DNA of 64,000 nt, from assembly GCF_002608075.1 (NCBI RefSeq), contig NZ_LAHA01000040.1, positions 1-64,000 of the forward strand, written 5' to 3'. The translations under genes and the position numbers were made by a program. Positions within the stretch are counted from its first letter, which is position 1, and every line of letters begins with the position of its first letter. Shown in pieces: positions 35,446 through 44,851 of the stretch. The stretch comes from Nostoc linckia z4. GTDB taxonomy: Bacteria > Cyanobacteriota > Cyanobacteriia > Cyanobacteriales > Nostocaceae. Below the pieces are notes generated by a model. It did not search any database. It was given only the letters and a program-made list of their open reading frames with translations, and was not told the origin of the DNA.

Positions 35446-36347
35446 CTACTAGATACAGGAATAGAAATTTGTATTCTGGTCAATTCCTGGGGTAGTTCCT
35501 TGGCAATTTGAGAAGAGAAAATTTCTAGTTTTCCTCCCATAACTTCCACTAGAGTTTGATTGATTACTAGCCTCATTCCTGGAGAAAGAGTAACGCTTTG
35601 TAGGTTTGCTTGATGCAGATGATTTTTAGATTCCATCAAGTCAATTGCCTCACTCCAAGGTATGGTATTCATTGGTACATCCAGCCAAATATTCACAAAA
35701 TTATTTGTAGAGATAGTGTTGCTAGAAATATAGATGCTGCCTTCTTCCATCTGACTAATAGCAGTGTCTATTAAACTAATTAATATTTGACGGAGCCAGA
35801 GATGATCTGCCAAAACATAAATTTCTGGATCTGCGGGTAACAATTGCAACTTAAAATTGCGATTTGCCGCCAGCATATAAGTTAAGTTATAAGCTTCCTC
35901 CAAAATATTGGCCAAGGGTCTGGGTTGAATATCTAGTTTATTTGTACCATGCTCAGTTCTAGCGACGTTGAGAATTTCATCCATTAGCTTCAGCAGTTTC
36001 AGCGTTCGCTCATGAGCCTGGACAATAAATTCTCGTTCTTCAGCGGGACTTTCACACAGATCTGACAAAATTAACTGATGTAAACCAATTAAACCATTCA
36101 AAGGCGATCGCAATTCATGAGTTGTACGTGCCAAAAAACCAGCTTTAAACTGGCTCATCTCTCTTGCCATCAGGTATGCCAGCTGGGTTTGCTGGATTTG
36201 TTCTGATATTGATGGTGTGTCCTGTTGGTCTAATGGCGTTACCGCAGATAAGCTAGATGAAGAGTTTGGCGATGGCGTAAAAAATCGACGAAAACCTAGA
36301 CCTAGTGCTATTCCTGCTCCTAAATATATCCAGTTCATCCAATTCAT
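35430..36347 (-). CDS. Histidine kinase-like protein with degenerate ATPase domain
   Basis: A 305-residue protein. One membrane anchor at the N-terminus (YLGAGIALGLGFRRFF), a variable linker, then a HisKA domain with the phospho-acceptor motif THELRSPLNGLIG (His near residue 92). The following region has LADHLWLRQILISLIDTAIS in the place of the N box, where the conserved Asn is replaced, and no DxGxG motif is visible; only GMRLVINQTLVEVMGGKLEI resembles the G2 end. The autokinase activity is therefore doubtful and it may act as a phosphotransfer or phosphatase partner. No response regulator is adjacent. tsaC lies 120 bp upstream on the same strand. Confidence 0.8.
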   Translation of the reverse strand: MNWMNWIYLGAGIALGLGFRRFFTPSPNSSSSLSAVTPLDQQDTPSISEQIQQTQLAYLMAREMSQFKAGFLARTTHELRSPLNGLIGLHQLILSDLCESPAEEREFIVQAHERTLKLLKLMDEILNVARTEHGTNKLDIQPRPLANILEEAYNLTYMLAANRNFKLQLLPADPEIYVLADHLWLRQILISLIDTAISQMEEGSIYISSNTISTNNFVNIWLDVPMNTIPWSEAIDLMESKNHLHQANLQSVTLSPGMRLVINQTLVEVMGGKLEIFSSQIAKELPQELTRIQISIPVSSSADAL

Positions 36348-36467
36348 ATTTTGGCAATTATTAACTTGTTAATCGATGGCAACAGCCGAAATTCAAGTTC
36401 CGCATTTTTCGGCTGTAGAAACTAAGGAAACAACATTATAGCTATCTATAGCAGTTTTAAATTGTTG

Positions 36468-37088
36468 CTATATTTTAGTTACATTCGACGAATCTAAGTT
36501 TATTGCACCTTGCCGGAGAATCTGCCAATTAATTCCTGTCCATTTGGCAACTGTGGAAGGTATACCCACTCCCAATATTTCATCCTGAAATTCTGTGGTT
36601 GCTAGAGTCAGAACGTCGGGAAACTGAGCTGTAATTTCAGCGATGGTTTGTAAAGGTGGCTGACCAGAAAAATTAGCACTAGTGGTGGCAAGGGGGCCTG
36701 TTTGCGCCAAAATAGTTTGAGCAATGGCGCTGTTTGGTACTCGTATCCCAATTGTTGTTGGGTCACTGGGATTCATCACTTTTGGCAGGCGTTGACTTGC
36801 TGGTAACACTAATGTCAGTCCTCCCGGCCAATATTTATCTGTTAATTCTTGCCAAATTTTATACTCTTCATCGCTACCTTTGACATAAGGCCACAAATCC
36901 TCAGCACTAGCAGCCATGAGAATCAAAGGTTTGTCTTGACTGCGTTGCTTCGCTGCAAAAATTAATCCTGCTTTTTCTGGTATCGCCGCCAGTGCCGGAA
37001 CTGTGTCTGTGGGAAAGCTCACCAGTAAACCAGCGCGTGCGCCAGCTATGAGCTTTTCTAGAGAAACTTGGGTCATGTTTACTGACAA
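36468..37088 (-). CDS. tsaC: L-threonylcarbamoyladenylate synthase (TsaC/Sua5 family)
   Basis: Makes threonylcarbamoyl-AMP from threonine, bicarbonate and ATP, the first step of tRNA t6A37 synthesis. 206 residues, the short TsaC/YrdC form without the Sua5 C-terminal domain. Conserved elements: VSFPTDTVPALAAI, KQRSQDKPLILM, WPGGLTLVLPAS, TIGIRVPN and TTSANFSGQPPL. The partner TsaD is at 43485-44537, in the same window but not in the same operon. ATG 37088 gives a standard N-terminus. Confidence 0.92.
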   Translation of the reverse strand: MSVNMTQVSLEKLIAGARAGLLVSFPTDTVPALAAIPEKAGLIFAAKQRSQDKPLILMAASAEDLWPYVKGSDEEYKIWQELTDKYWPGGLTLVLPASQRLPKVMNPSDPTTIGIRVPNSAIAQTILAQTGPLATTSANFSGQPPLQTIAEITAQFPDVLTLATTEFQDEILGVGIPSTVAKWTGINWQILRQGAINLDSSNVTKI

Positions 37089-37139
37089 TATTCATCCACC
37101 AATTTTACTATTGGGAAGGATACCAGTTTATGGTTGGTA

Positions 37140-37270
37140 CACTAGCAATACTTGTCGGTTAAAGGGGAAAGGGGAAAGGGGAAAAGGGAAAGAAAAAACC
37201 TTTAACCCTTACCCGGTTGGTGAGCTTGTCGAACCATTAACCTTTTCCCCAAACCAAATTCCAGTTTAAA
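37140..37270. repeat. STRR block with GAGCTTGTCGAACC repeat
   Basis: AAGGGGA heptads at 37160-37190, a TTGGTGAGCTTGTCGAACCA repeat that recurs inverted near 12503 and 57303, and a closing CCTTTTCCCC. Between tsaC and prmC. Confidence 0.8.
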
Positions 37271-37313
37271 ATCCTTAACCGAGCAGTGTTGCCTAATTTT
37301 CTACTCATCATTC

Positions 37314-38204
37314 CTAACTTTTATAAGCTAAGGCAAAGCGTTCAATACCAGCTAAATCACTATGAATTTGAATATTGCCATAGCTACCTTGATTTTCTAA
37401 AAGTTCTCGCACTGTGTCTGCCTGTCCTGCCATCATCTCGATTAGCCAAATGCCACCAGGTTGCAAATATGTAGGAGAAATTTCTATCAAATGGCGGATG
37501 CAATCTAAGCCATCAGCACCACCATCCAAAGCTAGATGCGGTTCGTGGTCAATCACTTCTGGTTGCAAACTAGGTAAGGTACTAGTGGGTATGTAAGGGG
37601 GATTCGATACCATACCACTGAACTGACCTTTGAGGAATGTCAGTGGCTCCCACCAAGAACCTTGATAAAATCGAATGCGGTCAGCAAAACCCAAATTCTG
37701 GGCGTTGGCTTGGGCGATGGCCAATGCTTCAACACTGTAATCAACAGCATGAATTGTTGCGTTTGGCAAGGCATCTGCTAGCCCGATGGCGATCGCTCCA
37801 CTGCCAGTACCCAAATCCGCCCAGTGTCCTGAAGCATTACCACCAGCTGCTACAGCCAAATCAATTAAGCACTCTGTTTCTGGTCGGGGAATCAAAACCG
37901 CATTCGATACGGCAATTTTAAACTGACGCCAAGGTGTAGCTTTGGCAATATACTGCACTGGTAAACGTTCATTTAATCGCCTCTGCCACAACAGATCTAA
38001 CTCTGCCAGAGGCAATTGCATCTGAATTTGCGGCCAATTTTTAAAAGACTCCAAACGGAGTGCCAAACGGTCTAAACCGGCTACTTCTTGGAGCAACCAA
38101 TCTACTTCTGTTGGTGGAACATCAGTGGCGCAAGCTGCTTTCACTGCTGCATTCCGCCACTGCCAAAGTTCTAAACCAGAAATTATCAGATGTTTCTCCC
38201 CCAT
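37314..38204 (-). CDS. prmC: Release factor glutamine methyltransferase PrmC
   Basis: S-adenosylmethionine-dependent N5-methylation of the glutamine in the GGQ motif of peptide release factors. 296 residues. N-terminal substrate-binding helices (residues 1-90), then the methyltransferase fold with motif I DLGTGSGAIAIGLA, AVDYSVEALAIAQANA, and the catalytic motif SNPPYIPTS. LIPRPETECLI is the family signature before motif I. It starts 25 bp after the stop of the Tic22-like gene on the same strand, so the two are probably co-transcribed. Confidence 0.93.
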   Translation of the reverse strand: MGEKHLIISGLELWQWRNAAVKAACATDVPPTEVDWLLQEVAGLDRLALRLESFKNWPQIQMQLPLAELDLLWQRRLNERLPVQYIAKATPWRQFKIAVSNAVLIPRPETECLIDLAVAAGGNASGHWADLGTGSGAIAIGLADALPNATIHAVDYSVEALAIAQANAQNLGFADRIRFYQGSWWEPLTFLKGQFSGMVSNPPYIPTSTLPSLQPEVIDHEPHLALDGGADGLDCIRHLIEISPTYLQPGGIWLIEMMAGQADTVRELLENQGSYGNIQIHSDLAGIERFALAYKS

Positions 38205-38229
38205 GCCTCAACCTTGGAGAGCAAATTGG

Positions 38230-39048
38230 TTATTTTTTCGGTGCAGGTGCAGCAGCAGGTTTGTTAGCTGGTGCCTGATTCGGAGCAAGCGATCGAATAA
38301 AATTGATAGATTCTCGCGATGGATATAAAACAATTTTATTAATACTGGGATCGTTGCTAGTATTGAGAGCCTCCATCACACCGTACAAATCCACCACCTG
38401 AATTTCAGTGTTTTCTGCTTCCTTAGGCACGGCTTTTTTAAATTCATCTAACAAAGCCACTGCTTGTTCTTTTTCAAAGAAGAAAGGAATGTAGCGCTCA
38501 TTACCGTTTGCCAAAGGAATGGTTAGATAGCTATTATCTTTTTTAAATTTGGGCACAAACAAAGGAATGCCGTTGAATTGCTCAACTTTTTTACCGCTTG
38601 CGTTCAGCATACTTGTTGCTGAGGCTACCTGTTGTTGGGTGGGGACTAAAGTATAAATTACTGAGTCTGACTTCTTTTTACCTTCTAGCACTATCTTATA
38701 GTAGTCTGCCAAAGATAAAGGTCTTACCTGTAGGGTACTTGCCAATTGAGGATTTTCTTTTTTCAGTCGATTATCTAGGAATTTTTGAGCATCTTGCTTG
38801 CTAATAAAAAATCCCACTTGAGAGACGGTCTTAGATTGGTTATTCCTGGAAAGAACTACGAATTCGCCTTTAGGATTTGTGAGGGTGAATACGGGTACTT
38901 CCTGTAGCTTTTTCACTACCTGGTCTTGTGGTAAAGCTACCGCTTCTAGATTCCCTAATCCTGGTAAATTACCTATTCCTACAAGTCCTCCTAAAAAGAC
39001 ACTCCCGGCCATACCTAATGTTGCGCCCCAACGAACCAATGATTTCAT
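38230..39048 (-). CDS. Tic22-like protein
   Basis: Exported protein of about 272 residues, homologous to Tic22 of the chloroplast import machinery. In cyanobacteria it is a periplasmic chaperone-like factor for outer membrane biogenesis. A signal peptide is visible (KSLVRWGATLGMAGSVFLGG), followed by LPQDQVVKKLQEVPVFTLTNPKGEFV-type Tic22 start (VFTLTNPKGEFVVL) and FISKQDAQKFLDNRLKKENP. The tail is Ala/Pro/Lys rich. The frame begins at 39066, but ATG 39048 fits the signal peptide better. Probably co-transcribed with prmC. Confidence 0.87.
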   Translation of the reverse strand: MKSLVRWGATLGMAGSVFLGGLVGIGNLPGLGNLEAVALPQDQVVKKLQEVPVFTLTNPKGEFVVLSRNNQSKTVSQVGFFISKQDAQKFLDNRLKKENPQLASTLQVRPLSLADYYKIVLEGKKKSDSVIYTLVPTQQQVASATSMLNASGKKVEQFNGIPLFVPKFKKDNSYLTIPLANGNERYIPFFFEKEQAVALLDEFKKAVPKEAENTEIQVVDLYGVMEALNTSNDPSINKIVLYPSRESINFIRSLAPNQAPANKPAAAPAPKK

Positions 39049-39907
39049 GACTGCTCCTCGCATCAATAAGACAATTCAATTAAACTAATGGTTGGATTTG
39101 CACAGCACCAACTAGCTTCAGTTATATAGCAATCTATTTTAGTTGTGAAAATTTATTTGTAAACAACTTATGAGGTCAGTTGATTGTTGAAAGTCAAAAA
39201 TCGAAGTCAAATAATCGCAACTATTTAAGATTGTTATGATATCGCCTTTAGCAATAGACTGTGCTAAAGTTGTCTTTTTGTCAATTTTACTTTGCTGTTG
39301 GCTGCTAAATCTTGTAGATGACTATTTTTTGTCTTGGGGAAGAATGAAAAATTTCTCTAACCCTGAAAATTATAAATGCCATTTTATTGACTTTCTCTAA
39401 CACCGGATGACGGCATAAGTTTATCAATCGTTCCATCTAGTCCTAACTAAATATCTTCTCAAATTTATACAAAGTACAGTGTCACGAGTATCTGATTTAT
39501 CAAAGACGAAATTCAGCTAACATCGCTTCAAAAGCTAGTCCAAGACAAAAATAACCAAATTAATTTTCTGCGTAAAAATATGTAATTTAATTGCACTTCT
39601 TAGCAACAAAACTTTAGTCTATTTGCCCTAAATGGCAGAAGTTTTTGAGAGATTTTCTAAATTTAGTTGGTTGCTGAGACAAAAAACCCTCAATAAATAC
39701 AGGCGTTTAGTAAGATAATTCTGCCTTAACGTACATTTTTGTAGAGACGTAGCACTGCTACGTCTCTATTTATCCGTGTGTGGGGATTCTTTAACAGTGT
39801 GGTGCAGCGATCGCAATGTGAGAAAATTTTGATTTTTTGATTTGACATACTAATCAAAGGCAAATTTATCAATAACTTTGGTTTTGATTGATATGTCTTA
39901 ACTAAAA
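39049..39907. other. Intergenic region, mostly unexplained
   Basis: An 859-bp gap. A single TATAGCAATCTATTTTAGTT repeat end lies near 39124. A strong hairpin is at 39743-39767 (stem AGAGACGTAGC/GCTACGTCTCT). Between them, about 600 bp have no gene, STRR or clear structure. Confidence 0.55.
39743..39767. terminator. Strong hairpin upstream of tRNA-Pro region
   Basis: Perfect 11-bp stem with a 3-base loop, AGAGACGTAGC at 39743-39753 and GCTACGTCTCT at 39757-39767. It lies downstream of tRNA-Pro on the minus strand and could terminate that transcript; a GTAGAGACG stem also occurs after nadA. Confidence 0.5.
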
Positions 39908-39981
39908 TCGGGATGACAGGATTTGAACCTGCGGCATCCTGCTCCCAAAGCAGGCGCGCTACCAAGCTGCGCTACATCCCG
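39908..39981 (-). tRNA. tRNA-Pro (anticodon TGG)
   Basis: 74 nt on the minus strand. Acceptor stem CGGGATG/CATCCCG with discriminator A, D arm GCGC...GCGC with AGCTTGGTA, anticodon loop CTTTGGGA with TGG, and T arm with GGTTCAAATCC. The 3' CCA is not encoded. Confidence 0.95.
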
Positions 39982-40283
39982 GCTATATTTATCTACTGTG
40001 TGCGGTTGGGTTTTAACTTAATTTCCCAAGCGATTCACCCTTTCGCATAAGCATCAACTATATCATATCACATAACACCGACTTATGCATAATTTTGTTT
40101 ATTTTTTATAAATACTAGATAGTTTTTCTACCTTAAATTTAAGGTTCTTGTGCCGACTGAGTTGTACAAGACATAAAATTTGCTTGTTCGTCGGCTTAAC
40201 CTTCCCAAACAATGTCAAAACAATAGATTCTTGCTATAATGCCTGATTTTATTGTGCAAATCGGGTTTTATTTGAATCGATTG

Positions 40284-40835
40284 TTAGTGAGGATACCAAA
40301 ACATACCTTTAATACCTTCTGGATCTGGCATGAACCCCATAGTTCGGTAGAAATCTACAACATGAGGGTCGGCAAAGAGAGTCACATTGCTAATTTCTTC
40401 ACTCCTCAGTTTTTTGAGGACGTATTTCATCAGTGCCTTACCCAACCCTTGATTTTGAAAGTCTGGGTGAACCACCACATCCCAAATAGTGGCATTAAAC
40501 GCATGATCTGAAGTAGCGCGGGCAAAACCAATGAGCCGCTTTTGGTTTCCTCTTACCTGCCACATCGAGGCAACGAGAAAACTATGCTCAATGGCTTTTT
40601 TGACTTTTCTTAAAGGACGACGCGACCAACCAACTGCATCACAGAGTTCTTCTAGTTCATACAGATCGATGTCTCGGTCTGTACTGAAGACGATGCGAGA
40701 CTCCTTTGAAGAAGCTTCGCTAATATTACTGGGGCTGGAGTTGCCCAGAGTGTCTGCTGTATATTCTTCAAAAGAAGTTGTTCTAGTTGTCGCTACAGAC
40801 TCAGGAGTACTAAACCAAGTTTTCCAAAAACCCAT
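40284..40835 (-). CDS. GNAT acetyltransferase, Ycf52/SNAT-like
   Basis: GCN5-related N-acetyltransferase of 183 residues. The acetyl-CoA motif is VVVHPDFQNQGLGKALMKYVL (Q/RxxGxG/A loop), followed by FADPHVVDFYRTMGF. The sequence before it (DLYELEELCDAVGWSRRPLRKVKKAI) is characteristic of the plastid Ycf52 / NSI / SNAT group of land plants and red algae. Those enzymes acetylate lysines of thylakoid proteins or serotonin. The first 45 residues are variable and Ser/Thr rich. Expected in the cytosol. Not in an operon. Confidence 0.87.
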   Translation of the reverse strand: MGFWKTWFSTPESVATTRTTSFEEYTADTLGNSSPSNISEASSKESRIVFSTDRDIDLYELEELCDAVGWSRRPLRKVKKAIEHSFLVASMWQVRGNQKRLIGFARATSDHAFNATIWDVVVHPDFQNQGLGKALMKYVLKKLRSEEISNVTLFADPHVVDFYRTMGFMPDPEGIKGMFWYPH

Positions 40836-41464
40836 GCCAACGAGGTTCGGGTAATATAACTAAATTGGCTTCTACTCTCAAAGAGAGTTGATTCATACTC
40901 AACTCAGCTAGCGCCATCCACTACCCCTAACACTCAAAATTTTTGGGTTGTTTTCGAGATTTGAAATGGTAACAGCTAGTTGGGGCATGTTTCACACCAA
41001 TCATCTTCAACTTTAGCATTTTGTTGTAAACCCTAGTAAAAATTCAGCAAAAGGGAAGAATATAAGTAATTCCAAATTACACCCTGTTGTGATTCCTCTG
41101 TCTGACTATGTGGGAAACGCCCCAAGCTGTTTGTGACTTTTCTCGAAATAAATATAGAAAACCCAATTCTGGCAAAGATCCTGTGAATTGTTCGTATGCA
41201 GCTTAAATGCAGGTTAGCTTAAGAGTGAATGGTATATCAGGGATTTAAATACCGGGAAATTTTTCCCACCCCCCAGTTTCCAATACCTAGTCCCTAGTAG
41301 TCTGTCCAGTCAACTTTGCTGGGTGAAGGTTCTTTAGAGGGAAAGGGGTAAAGGGTAAGGGATTTAAAACCTTTCCCCTTTCCCCTTTCCCCTATAAAGA
41401 GCCAAGTCACGAAAGCGAACTACTAGTCCCCAGGTGACGAAAGCAAGCGAGTCTTACCTTAACA
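40836..41464. other. Divergent promoter region and STRR
   Basis: A 629-bp gap between divergent genes. STRR of AAAGGGG/CCCCTTT type at 41335-41400. No other structure recognised. Confidence 0.5.
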
Positions 41465-42184
41465 ATGGCTTCTGGTTTAAAATCTTCGACACTGGAACTC
41501 CTAAAGCGCTTTAATCGAGCGTTTCCCCAGTTTTATGAGCAATTTGTCAGCAGTGAGATTCAACTGCAAAATTTACGGCTAGCCTACCGTCTCTATAAAA
41601 CTAGACGCGCTGTGATTGAACTAAAACCGGAAGGTAGCAAAAGTGCTTTACATTTTGCCTACCGCAACCAGTCTTTTCTGCTCAGCGATATTTTTGGCGT
41701 ACTAGCAGCTTATGGTTTAACAATCCACGGTTTGAGTTTATACGGTCAAATCCGTCCGCCGATGTTAGTTTTTATCAAGCTGCTGGTTTCTCGTGGTAGT
41801 AAAGCCTTGACGGATAAAACCGCAGAAAATGTCTGCCGCGCCATTCGCGAAGCTTTAGGAGGTCGATTTGAGGTAGAAGAAATGCTGGCAGTAGAATTCA
41901 ATCTTGACACTGGCCTAGAGCAGGTACAAACTGAGTTCTATGTCGATCCGGTTTTTCATCTTCCTGCTTTGGTGATTGAAGCTGATAATCAACCAGGATT
42001 ATTCTATAAAGTCATGTACGCCATTTGGCAAGAAGACTTGCTAGTGGTCAATGCTAATTTACTCGTTTGGCGCGGACGTACACGGCTGATTCTCTACTTA
42101 TTGGGGCCGAATGAAAGCTTAATTCCTGAATATCTAGGCCACAAAATTGCTGAAGGGGTACGACAGAGGTTGCTGGGGAAATAA
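41465..42184 (+). CDS. ACT-domain protein (GlnD C-terminal-like)
   Basis: A 239-residue soluble protein. It appears to hold two ACT-like domains: about 65-150 (NQSFLLSDIFGVLAAYGLTIHGLSLY) and about 165-235 (LPALVIEADNQPGLFYKVMYAIWQEDLLVVNANL). The second has the pattern DNQPGLFYKV typical of ACT domains in GlnD uridylyltransferase. No catalytic domain is present. A regulatory amino-acid-binding function is the likely class; ligand and target are unknown. ATG 41465. Confidence 0.7.
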   Translation: MASGLKSSTLELLKRFNRAFPQFYEQFVSSEIQLQNLRLAYRLYKTRRAVIELKPEGSKSALHFAYRNQSFLLSDIFGVLAAYGLTIHGLSLYGQIRPPMLVFIKLLVSRGSKALTDKTAENVCRAIREALGGRFEVEEMLAVEFNLDTGLEQVQTEFYVDPVFHLPALVIEADNQPGLFYKVMYAIWQEDLLVVNANLLVWRGRTRLILYLLGPNESLIPEYLGHKIAEGVRQRLLGK

Positions 42185-42450
42185 AAAAAGTTAGGAGTGA
42201 GGAGTGAGGAGTGAGCAGTTAAATAAGAGCGTAGGTTAGGGGTTACAAGGCATAGTCAAGCAAAGTTATCCCTAATCTTCTGTACCCTATAACTTTAGGT
42301 TAGGAGTTAGAAGTTGTTGATTTTGTAACACCAAACTCCAAACTCCAAACTGCTAACTCTTAACTCCAAACTCCTAACTCCAAACTCCTAACTCTTAACT
42401 CCTCACACCTCGTATTTAGTCGCACCCACCCTTAGGGGTACGATATAAGT
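42185..42450. repeat. STRR block (AGGAGTG, AACTCCA, AACTCCT heptads)
   Basis: GTGAGGA heptads just after the ACT gene, then arrays of ACTCCAA and ACTCCTA at 42330-42410. The two sets are complementary, so the RNA could form a long hairpin. Confidence 0.85.
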
Positions 42451-43362
42451 ATGGCAACTATTGAAATCTTGGGCGTTCCACACGCATACGAGCTAACGGC
42501 TCCCACTTCCTGCCCCCACGCTTTAGTATTTATCCACGGTTGGCTCAATAGCCGTGGATACTGGCAACCTGTGATTTCCCGCCTATCAGATGATTTGCAG
42601 TGCCTGTCCTATGATTTGCGGGGTTTTGGTGAATCCCAGTCCCAGGTAAAAACTGATTTTAGTCGGGCACAAACCTCTGTGAGTCTGACTCCCATCTCCA
42701 GTGGTGGGGTGGGTTCACCTTTCGATTCTCTTTATACCCCTGCTGCCTATGCTCAAGATTTAGCAATTCTTCTGGAACAGCTAAATATTAATAGTGCTTG
42801 GCTAATTGGTCACTCTTTGGGAGGTACGATCGCTCTATGGGGAGCAGATCGAATACCTGAGTGTGTTAAGGGAGTTATTTGTATTAACGCTGGTGGCGGT
42901 ATTTACCTCAAAGAAGCTTTTGAGCAGTTTCGCTCAGCAGGTCAGAAATTTTTACAAATTCGTCCGCGTTGGCTATCCCAAGTACCTTTAATTGATTTGC
43001 TATTTACCAGAGCCAGTGTCGCACGTCCTTTAGAACGCTATTGGGCACGTCAGCGGGTGATTGATTTCGTAGTGGCTGACCCAGAAGCAGCCCTGGGAAC
43101 TCTGTTAGATTCTACAACTGAAGAAGAAATTAACCGTTTGCCTGAGTTGGTATCTCAACTGAAGCAGCCAGTTTATTTTTTAGCTGGTTCGGAAGACAAA
43201 GTTATGGAACCCAAGTATGTTCGCCATCTAGCTAGCTTCCACAGATTGTTTCAATACTGTGGTGACAATGTTTTAGAAATTCCTAATTGCGGACACTTGG
43301 CTATGTTAGAGCAGCCAGATGCAGTAGCCGATTACATCCGGTCGATAGTTAAGAGTGAATAG
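42451..43362 (+). CDS. Alpha/beta hydrolase
   Basis: Alpha/beta-hydrolase fold enzyme of 303 residues. ALVFIHGWLNSRGYW holds the oxyanion-hole HG, LIGHSLGGTIAL the nucleophile elbow (Ser in GHSLGG), YFLAGSEDKVM the acid position, and CGHLAML the catalytic His. No signal peptide. The substrate cannot be predicted: the family includes esterases, haloalkane dehalogenases and peroxidases. The insertion with SLTPISSGGVGSPFDSLY between the first strand and the nucleophile region is unusual. ATG 42451 follows the STRR directly. Confidence 0.87.
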   Translation: MATIEILGVPHAYELTAPTSCPHALVFIHGWLNSRGYWQPVISRLSDDLQCLSYDLRGFGESQSQVKTDFSRAQTSVSLTPISSGGVGSPFDSLYTPAAYAQDLAILLEQLNINSAWLIGHSLGGTIALWGADRIPECVKGVICINAGGGIYLKEAFEQFRSAGQKFLQIRPRWLSQVPLIDLLFTRASVARPLERYWARQRVIDFVVADPEAALGTLLDSTTEEEINRLPELVSQLKQPVYFLAGSEDKVMEPKYVRHLASFHRLFQYCGDNVLEIPNCGHLAMLEQPDAVADYIRSIVKSE

Positions 43363-43364
43363 GA

Positions 43365-43484
43365 CTGGGCATAGGGCATAGGGCATGGGGCATGGGGGAA
43401 AGGTTAAATTTATCCCTTTCCCCTTTCCCCTTTCCCCTTTTCCCTTTAACCTTTCCCCAAGGCGTTGCCATCTCCCCCAGTCCC
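43365..43484. repeat. STRR block between convergent genes
   Basis: GGGCATA/GGGGCAT heptads at 43368-43395 and CCCCTTT heptads at 43420-43455, between the hydrolase and tsaD. Confidence 0.8.
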
Positions 43485-44537
43485 TCATCTCCCCTGAGAT
43501 TGATACAATTTCATCACCTGATTCAGGGCTAATCTAGATTCAACTCCTAGTGTTAGCGGTGATGTATGTCCTGAGGCTAGATGTTCGGCGGCGGCGCAGC
43601 CAATCATGGCGGCGTTGTCAGTACAGAATTTCAAAGGGGGAAATAGTACGCGCAGGTTATGTTTGCTGGCGGCGGCTTGGAGGTTTTTTCTCAGACCGCT
43701 ATTGGCTGCTACGCCACCGCCAACGGCAATTGTGTCTAAACCATAGTCTAAGGCACAGGCAATAGCTCTTTTGGTTAGCGATCGCGCTACAGTATCCTGA
43801 AAGCTAGCTGCTACATTTGCCACTGGCACTTGTCTACCATCTTTTTCTAGCTGCTGTACTAAACGCAATACAGCCGTTTTTAACCCGCTAAAACTTGCAT
43901 CATAAGGATGAAACCCGCCACTAGGTAAAGAAACTTTTCCTTCTGGCAAAACAAAGGCTTGGGGATCTCCTTGTTGTGCGAGTTTATCAATTACTGGCCC
44001 GCCAGGATAACCGAGTTTTAATAATCGCGCCACTTTATCGAAGGCTTCGCCGGCAGCATCATCGCGAGTTTGTCCTAGCGTTTGGTAAATACCACAATCT
44101 TTAACATAAATCAAGCTTGTATGTCCGCCTGAAACCAGTAAGCTAAGAAAAGGGGGATTTAAACTTGGCTCGCTCAAGTAAGTTGCGTAAATGTGACCTT
44201 CGAGATGGTGAACTCCCAAAAAAGGTTTGTTGTGTACCATCGCCAAGGTTTTGGCAGCAGTTAATCCCACCAGCAGCGCTCCCACGAGTCCAGGGGCGCA
44301 AGTGGCGGCAATTCCATCAATTTCACTCCAGTTGAGTTTGGCTTGCTCTAGAGCTTGGGCGATGGCTTGATTGATTGTTTCTAAGTGCTGGCGGGAAGCT
44401 ACTTCTGGTACTACCCCGCCATATTGCTGATGCACTGGAATTTGCGAGGCGATAATGCTGCTGTAAACTTGACGATTATTCACAATTGCGACAGCAGTTT
44501 CATCACAGCTAGTTTCTATTGCTAAAACGGTTGTCAT
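43485..44537 (-). CDS. tsaD: tRNA N6-threonylcarbamoyladenosine transferase TsaD
   Basis: Transfers the threonylcarbamoyl group to A37 of ANN-decoding tRNAs; ASKHA-fold metalloenzyme of 350 residues. Conserved elements: LAIETSCDETAVAIV, the metal-binding HHLEGHIYA, LLVSGGHTSLIYV, DAAGEAFDKVAR, GGVAANSGLR and FCTDNAAMIG. It is complete. The first-step enzyme TsaC is at 36468-37088. Divergent from psaF, with 314 bp between the start codons. GTA of ATG 44537 is directly at the edge of an STRR. Confidence 0.95.
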   Translation of the reverse strand: MTTVLAIETSCDETAVAIVNNRQVYSSIIASQIPVHQQYGGVVPEVASRQHLETINQAIAQALEQAKLNWSEIDGIAATCAPGLVGALLVGLTAAKTLAMVHNKPFLGVHHLEGHIYATYLSEPSLNPPFLSLLVSGGHTSLIYVKDCGIYQTLGQTRDDAAGEAFDKVARLLKLGYPGGPVIDKLAQQGDPQAFVLPEGKVSLPSGGFHPYDASFSGLKTAVLRLVQQLEKDGRQVPVANVAASFQDTVARSLTKRAIACALDYGLDTIAVGGGVAANSGLRKNLQAAASKHNLRVLFPPLKFCTDNAAMIGCAAAEHLASGHTSPLTLGVESRLALNQVMKLYQSQGR

Positions 44538-44851
44538 TGAGAGAGGGGAATGGGGAATGGGGAGTAGGGAGTTTTAAGTCCTGAGTTTTCAGTGGCATAG
44601 ACAAAATCGTCCTTGCTTACTACCCTACTACAAGAATTAATATACTCAGCAGTTGTTACTCACTACTCCTTACTCCCCATTCACCGCTCCCCACGTCATC
44701 TTGGTTGAGAAGCTTTAACTTTTATTTACTGAAACTTTACTCGGTTCCCACCCAAGAGTATGATGACTTCCTAGTTATGCAAATAAAGACTGTACAAGCC
44801 GCTTCGTTTTGTACAAAGAACTTTTTGTTTTGTAATAAAAGGAAACACTCT
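44538..44851 (+). promoter_or_regulatory. psaF upstream region
   Basis: 314 bp between the divergent tsaD and psaF. The left part is GGGGAATGGGGA STRR. The region 44690-44850 is the likely psaF leader. AAAGGAAAC at 44838-44846 is a good ribosome binding site and fixes ATG 44852 as the start. No -35/-10 pair stands out. Confidence 0.55.
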
